43,767 bases of DNA from Planctomycetota bacterium (GTDB lineage Bacteria > Planctomycetota > UBA1135 > GCA-002748355): positions 1-43,767 of the forward strand of contig NYZE01000136.1 of assembly GCA_002685965.1 (NCBI GenBank), in the 5' to 3' direction. The notes under the pieces were generated by a model. That model ran no database searches, was not told the DNA's origin, and worked only from the letters and a program-made list of their open reading frames with translations. Numbering within the stretch: position 1 is the first letter of the stretch; the number at the start of each line of letters is the position of its first letter. Positions 39,802 to 43,767 of this stretch are shown piece by piece. A program made the position numbers and the translations under genes.

Positions 39802-40746
39802 TTGGCGAGTAGCGAAATTCCATCGACACCCGAGCTCCGCGATTCGGCCACGCTCGCTGAAGCTGTCGACATCGTTCGCGAGCACTACTGTCCGTTCATC
39901 CCGGTCGTTGACGGGTCGGGCAAGCTGACGGCCGTCCTCGACGAAGACGACCTGCGCCTGGCGCTTGCAGGGCGCGGGCGCCTGCACCACAGCGTGTCGA
40001 CGCTGGCGCGCCCCGCCACCAGCATGCCTGCGACGCCGGCGGCGCCGCAGGTCACCCACGCGCTCGTGATGGCCGGCGGTCGCGGCGAACGGCTGCGCCC
40101 GCTCACCGACGACACACCCAAGCCGCTGCTTCCCGTTGGCGGCAGCCCTCTGCTACTGCGGGTGCTCGGACAACTTGCCAGCGCGGGGGTCAAGCAGTGC
40201 TTCCTGTCTCTGCACTACCTCGGAGACAAGGTCCGCTCGGCCGTCGGCGATGGCGCGAGCGTCGGGCTGGATGTGGCCTACCTCGAGGAGACGGACCCGC
40301 TCGGAACCGCCGGCGCGCTCGGCCTCCTGCCAGACTCGCTGCGGGCGCTGGACGGCGGGCGCCTGGTCGTGATCAACGGCGACATCCTGACCAATGTCAA
40401 CCTGACCGCGCTGTTCGCCTGGCACGAGCGCCACGGAAACCGCGCCACCGTCGCCACGCACTTGTGGGAAGTGGACGTGCCGTTCGGGCTGGCCCACTTC
40501 CAGGACCAACAGCTCGAGCGCCTCGAAGAGAAGCCGACCCTGCGCTTGCCCGTCAACGCGGGGGTGTACGTCTTCGACTGCGATCTACTCTGCGAGGTAC
40601 CACCCGGCCAACGCTTCGACATGGTCACGTGGCTCAACGACCTCGCCTCCCGCGGCCTCGTCGGCCAGTTTCCCATCGTCGAAGAATGGCACGACATCGG
40701 TAGCCTCGAGGCCTACCACCGGCTGCAGCCACACGCCCTCGATTGA
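39802..40746 (+). CDS. Sugar-phosphate nucleotidyltransferase with single N-terminal CBS motif
   Basis: A 314-residue enzyme. Residues ~10-65 resemble one CBS motif (AEAVDIVREHYCPFIPVVDG, SGKLTAVLDEDDLRLAL). Relatives usually carry a CBS pair before the catalytic domain, so half of it is missing here. Residues ~88-314 are the NTP-transferase domain: VMAGGRGERLRPLTDDTPKP, NGDILTNVN and EEWHDIGSLEAYHRL. It probably makes an NDP-sugar (GDP-mannose or GlcNAc-like class) for surface glycans. The start is TTG at 39802; it lies 3 bases after the parvulin stop in the same frame with no strong ribosome-binding site, so translation is probably coupled. Confidence 0.82.
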   Translation: MASSEIPSTPELRDSATLAEAVDIVREHYCPFIPVVDGSGKLTAVLDEDDLRLALAGRGRLHHSVSTLARPATSMPATPAAPQVTHALVMAGGRGERLRPLTDDTPKPLLPVGGSPLLLRVLGQLASAGVKQCFLSLHYLGDKVRSAVGDGASVGLDVAYLEETDPLGTAGALGLLPDSLRALDGGRLVVINGDILTNVNLTALFAWHERHGNRATVATHLWEVDVPFGLAHFQDQQLERLEEKPTLRLPVNAGVYVFDCDLLCEVPPGQRFDMVTWLNDLASRGLVGQFPIVEEWHDIGSLEAYHRLQPHALD

Positions 40747-40763
40747 CTCGCCAACCTGGTGAG
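40747..40763. terminator. Possible terminator hairpin between convergent genes
   Basis: CTCGCCA (40747-40753) and TGGTGAG (40757-40763) pair over 7 bp with one G-U around a 3-base loop, directly after the nucleotidyltransferase stop. A second short palindrome GGTGAGTCACC lies further on. No T-run is present. Confidence 0.35.
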
Positions 40764-40821
40764 GCCACCACGAAGTGGGCACCCCAAGGTGAGTCACCCA
40801 CTCTCTTGAGGTTTGGAGAGA

Positions 40822-43689
40822 TCAGCGCACAACGCGGAGCGTGGTGCCGGTGACGGTGCCGTCGTTCGCGACCCGTAGCTCGCCCTCGGTCGGAACAGCC
40901 GGGGCTTCGCTGTTCATGCGGAGCTGAGTGAAGGTCATCTTGAAGCGGCCCGGCAGCAGGCCGCTGATCTTGCAGGTGCCGCCGCGCGTCATGCCGGAGT
41001 AGACCGACTTGCCGGGCTTGCCCTCGGCATCGATCTCGTCGACCCGGATCATGCCCAAGGGCACGGGCTTGCCGTCGGGATCCAGGATCTTCAGCGCCAC
41101 AGGGAAGCGGCGCGCGAGTTCGATGACACCGACATCGACCAACTGGCGTTCGCCGACCTCGACCTCCTTCGTCCAGAGCACGAGCTTTTCGCCCTCTTGC
41201 ACGCGCACGTTCCACTGGCCGGCCGGCACGAAGTCGATCGTGAAGCGACCGTCCTTGCCGACGCGCACGGGCTCGGGCTGGTCCGGCGGTCGCATGCTCA
41301 TCGTCGTCGAGGCAGGAGAACCCCGGCCATCGCTGACGCGCGCGAGCGCAATACGCTGGCGCCATACTGGCCCACCGGCCTCAGAGACCTCGACCACGAG
41401 GCCACCGAAGCCACGCGAGTCGCCGCCCGTGCGGCGCAGCTGGCCTGCGATCCGGCTGCCCGACAGCTCGATGTCCTGGGTCGCCTTGGCGCCCTCGCGC
41501 ACGCGCACCTCGACCGGCGTCGTCGCAACCGGCCCGTTGGCAGGCTTGGCCGACACCAGCCACGTCCCCACACCGAGTTCGGAGTGCGAGTAGCGGCCCT
41601 CGCGGTCGGCCTTGGTGGTCCGGACGCCAAACCCGTCGTTCGCGCCGGCCTTGCGGCGCGCGAACACCTTGGCGCCGCTCACCGGCCGCCCGTGGTAGGT
41701 CACAGCACCTTGCAGCGAACCCGGACGATGCAGGCGCAACACCACCTCGGTCTTCTCGCCGGCCTGTACGCGCACCTCGGCGGAAGCGTCAGCCCAGCCG
41801 CCACCGCTGATCCCGATTCTCATGCTACCGCCACCCCACTGCATGCCCTGATCGGGCTTGCGCCGCGCTTCCACGAGCCAGTCCCCGGGACGAAACGGGC
41901 CCAACATGAAGGCGCCGTCCTTGTCACTGGTCACACGCCCGCCGCCACCCGACAGCGGGCTTTCTCGGCGGCCCACTCGCCAGCGAATCCGCTGCCCTGC
42001 TGGCTGCGCCACCGGCTTCGTCCGCGCAGACACGCTGATCCCGGCGATACCCTGGCCGTTGGTATCGGTGCAACGCCCCTTGATCCAACCGCCTCGCTCG
42101 AGCTGAATCGAGACCCGCACGACACCGAAAGCGAGCCGCAGATTGTCGCGCTGCGCTGGTAGATAGCTCTCATGGGAGACGCGGAGCTTGCCGCGACCCG
42201 GCCAGGCACCCTTGAGACGCGCAAGGCCGTCGTCGCCGGTCGTGGCGACCCGACGCGGCGCCGCGAGTTCATCCGCAAAGCCGTCGGAGACCTCGGTGCG
42301 CAACCGCACCCGAGCACCCGCCACCGGCTTACCGCCCTCCGTGACCGTGACTTCGACCGTCGATCCCTCAACGAGGGACAGCTCGATGTCCGAGACACCA
42401 CTCTGCCCGACGCGGAGGCGGCGCGGCTTCGACGCGCCAAAGTCCTTCGCGTCCGCCATGACGCGGTAGACGCCCGGCGCGACATCGGCGAAGAAGAAGG
42501 CACCACTCTCGTCCACTTCGGCGGATCGGCGCATCGGCATGCTCAGACCACTGCCGCTTTGGTTGTTGCCAAACAGCCACACGCGCGTCTGGGTGTCGCC
42601 CGCCGTAGCGAGGTTGATGACGCGGCCGGCCACACCGTGCTTGGCCGACAACTCGATACGCACGTCCAAAGCGTTGTCGGGCACCTCGCGCCCTTCGACG
42701 ACTTCGTAGCCAATGGCCACCACCTTCAAGCGCACGCTTTCGGGCAAACCGCGCAACACGAAGCGCCCCTGCGCGTCCGTCTTGACCGCACGCCGCTCGG
42801 CGTAGAAGCGCACCGCGTCGCCGCCAGTGCGCGCTCGGTGCTCGTAGGAAACGCTCGCGTCTGCGACGGCCACACCGCGCTCGTTGACGACTAGCCCGCC
42901 AATCTGCCGACCAGGCACCAACTCGATGTCGCCGAGATCGACGTACATCCCTGGCTTCGTCAAATCGACCGTGACTTCCCCACGACAGTAGTCGGCATGG
43001 TCGACAGTCACGGTCCAGTTGCGCTGCGCCACGCGCGTGATCGTGAACTTACCTGCGCCGTCGGTCGTCGCCGTGAGCGCCTTGTCGAGGCTTCCGCCGA
43101 GCACGCCCCCAAGCAAACCCGTGCGCAGGTAAACCCTCGCGCTGGCAATCGGCGTGTGGTCGCTGCGTGTGACACGACCGCGCAGGCCGCTGGCCGCTGG
43201 AACATGAACGTCGCCCAGGTCGAGCTCTCGCGTCACCGACAGGGTGAACGACCTGGTGTGCCACCCGCGCGCCACGTCTTCGTGATCGACCCTCAGGCGG
43301 TGACTGCCAGGCGTCAGGCCGTCGAGACGAACGACGCCATCGGCACCTGCCTTGGCCTTTCGGGAACCCGATACCACGCTCACCTCGGCGCCGGTGAGCG
43401 GCCTGCCATGGATGAGCAGCCGCGCGCGCACGCTGCCAGCGCCACCGACAGATGAGACCGTCCTGGCCTGCTTCGGCGCCTCGTTGCCCACCCGCCGCCC
43501 ATCGTTTTTCTCCAAACCTGCGACCGGATCGGCCGCCTTGCCCAACTCTGGGTCGACCCTATCGTCATGGCTCGTGACCGGGTCGGTGTCCTCCGTACCG
43601 GGACCATCCCCGCCCAGGACGAAGAACCCACCGATCGCAGCGCCAGCCAGGAGGAGAAGAGCGACGAGGTGGCTGGCCTTCATGTTCAT
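40822..43689 (-). CDS. Large envelope protein of repeated carboxypeptidase-regulatory-like domains
   Basis: A 955-residue protein with an N-terminal membrane anchor or uncleaved signal (SHLVALLLLAGAAIGGFFVL) and a ~70-residue charged linker. About nine to ten beta-sandwich modules of the CarboxypepD_reg type follow, each ~80-90 residues. The recurring pattern is GxVxxxxxxPxxGAxVxxxx ... DxxGxFxxxx ... GxWxVxxxxxGY, with examples LRGRVTRSDHTPIASARVYL, GLVVNERGVAVADASVSYEH and LQGAVTYHGRPVSGAKVFAR. No protease or other catalytic motif is seen. ATG 43689 (MNMKASHLV) is chosen as it gives the cleanest signal; ATG 43683 and 43728 are alternatives. Likely a periplasmic or surface structural/adhesion protein. 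The domains look like products of internal duplication. Confidence 0.85.
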   Translation of the reverse strand: MNMKASHLVALLLLAGAAIGGFFVLGGDGPGTEDTDPVTSHDDRVDPELGKAADPVAGLEKNDGRRVGNEAPKQARTVSSVGGAGSVRARLLIHGRPLTGAEVSVVSGSRKAKAGADGVVRLDGLTPGSHRLRVDHEDVARGWHTRSFTLSVTRELDLGDVHVPAASGLRGRVTRSDHTPIASARVYLRTGLLGGVLGGSLDKALTATTDGAGKFTITRVAQRNWTVTVDHADYCRGEVTVDLTKPGMYVDLGDIELVPGRQIGGLVVNERGVAVADASVSYEHRARTGGDAVRFYAERRAVKTDAQGRFVLRGLPESVRLKVVAIGYEVVEGREVPDNALDVRIELSAKHGVAGRVINLATAGDTQTRVWLFGNNQSGSGLSMPMRRSAEVDESGAFFFADVAPGVYRVMADAKDFGASKPRRLRVGQSGVSDIELSLVEGSTVEVTVTEGGKPVAGARVRLRTEVSDGFADELAAPRRVATTGDDGLARLKGAWPGRGKLRVSHESYLPAQRDNLRLAFGVVRVSIQLERGGWIKGRCTDTNGQGIAGISVSARTKPVAQPAGQRIRWRVGRRESPLSGGGGRVTSDKDGAFMLGPFRPGDWLVEARRKPDQGMQWGGGSMRIGISGGGWADASAEVRVQAGEKTEVVLRLHRPGSLQGAVTYHGRPVSGAKVFARRKAGANDGFGVRTTKADREGRYSHSELGVGTWLVSAKPANGPVATTPVEVRVREGAKATQDIELSGSRIAGQLRRTGGDSRGFGGLVVEVSEAGGPVWRQRIALARVSDGRGSPASTTMSMRPPDQPEPVRVGKDGRFTIDFVPAGQWNVRVQEGEKLVLWTKEVEVGERQLVDVGVIELARRFPVALKILDPDGKPVPLGMIRVDEIDAEGKPGKSVYSGMTRGGTCKISGLLPGRFKMTFTQLRMNSEAPAVPTEGELRVANDGTVTGTTLRVVR

Positions 43690-43767
43690 GCGCGAACGGA
43701 CGATCACCGGGGGAACTCCATGCAACATTCGTCCAGAATGGGTTGTGGAACGCCACATGATGCAACA

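Noticed and set aside
43720..43767. Two ATGCAACA copies 40 bases apart upstream of the repeat-domain protein
   Set aside because: One copy is cut by the window edge and no promoter structure could be fitted around them, so no regulatory claim is made.

Overview
The window is one continuous stretch of high-GC bacterial chromosome with dense genes. Most are in short runs of overlapping or nearly touching reading frames. The organism is Gram-negative: lipid A and heptose genes (lpxK, an LpxL/HtrB-type acyltransferase, hldE) lie together. The mix of secreted FG-GAP and carboxypeptidase-regulatory-repeat proteins, an M64 peptidase and a peptidase with a VHL-like beta domain suggests a Planctomycetota-like lineage. 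That lineage call is inference; there is no rRNA or marker tree here. No CRISPR array, prophage or complete insertion sequence was seen.

Layout. 1-3344 (minus): a secreted FG-GAP protein followed by TRAP small and large permeases; the large permease runs off the left edge. 3655-6168 (plus): secreted S9 peptidase. 6316-10761 (minus): a LysR regulator, then a large LplT-PlsC-acyl-ACP-synthetase fusion for lysophospholipid repair. 10888-10963 (minus): tRNA-Ala(CGC) with a clear promoter. 11068-13335 (minus): three membrane proteins with no firm function, the first carrying a HAMP domain. 13797-15115 (plus): an HU-type DNA-binding protein and a nitrilase-family amidase. 15202-18660 (minus): secreted endonuclease-like protein and secreted M64 metallopeptidase. 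18682-20004 (minus): a HldE-C-like nucleotidyltransferase and a TauE/SafE permease. 20154-25399 (minus): a tightly overlapping operon fabD, lpxK, lpxL-like, a deoxyhypusine-synthase-like gene and hldE, linking acyl supply to lipid A/core assembly. 25465-27393 (minus): recG, whose stop lies inside a 20-bp perfect inverted repeat. 27458-30119 (plus): a membrane glycosyltransferase-like protein and a UDP-sugar pyrophosphorylase. 30135-31244 (minus): a patatin phospholipase fused to a ferredoxin. 31462-38397: a fatty-acid oxidation module (PaaK-type acyl-CoA ligase, thiolase and hydratase/dehydrogenase on plus; acyl-CoA dehydrogenase convergent on minus). 38797-40746 (plus): a parvulin-type isomerase with an odd strand order, and a sugar-phosphate nucleotidyltransferase. 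40822-43689 (minus): a giant envelope protein of repeated beta-sandwich modules.

Main themes are envelope lipid and LPS building, lipid turnover (lysophospholipid recycling, patatin, beta-oxidation) and secreted hydrolases. The observations most worth a second look are the VHL-like domain in the S9 peptidase, the permuted-looking parvulin, the patatin-ferredoxin fusion with a Cys-to-Asp cluster motif, the long palindrome at the end of recG, the missing start codon of the TauE gene in frame with the stop of its neighbour, and three promoters sharing a TATGCT -10 box with a 16-nt spacer.
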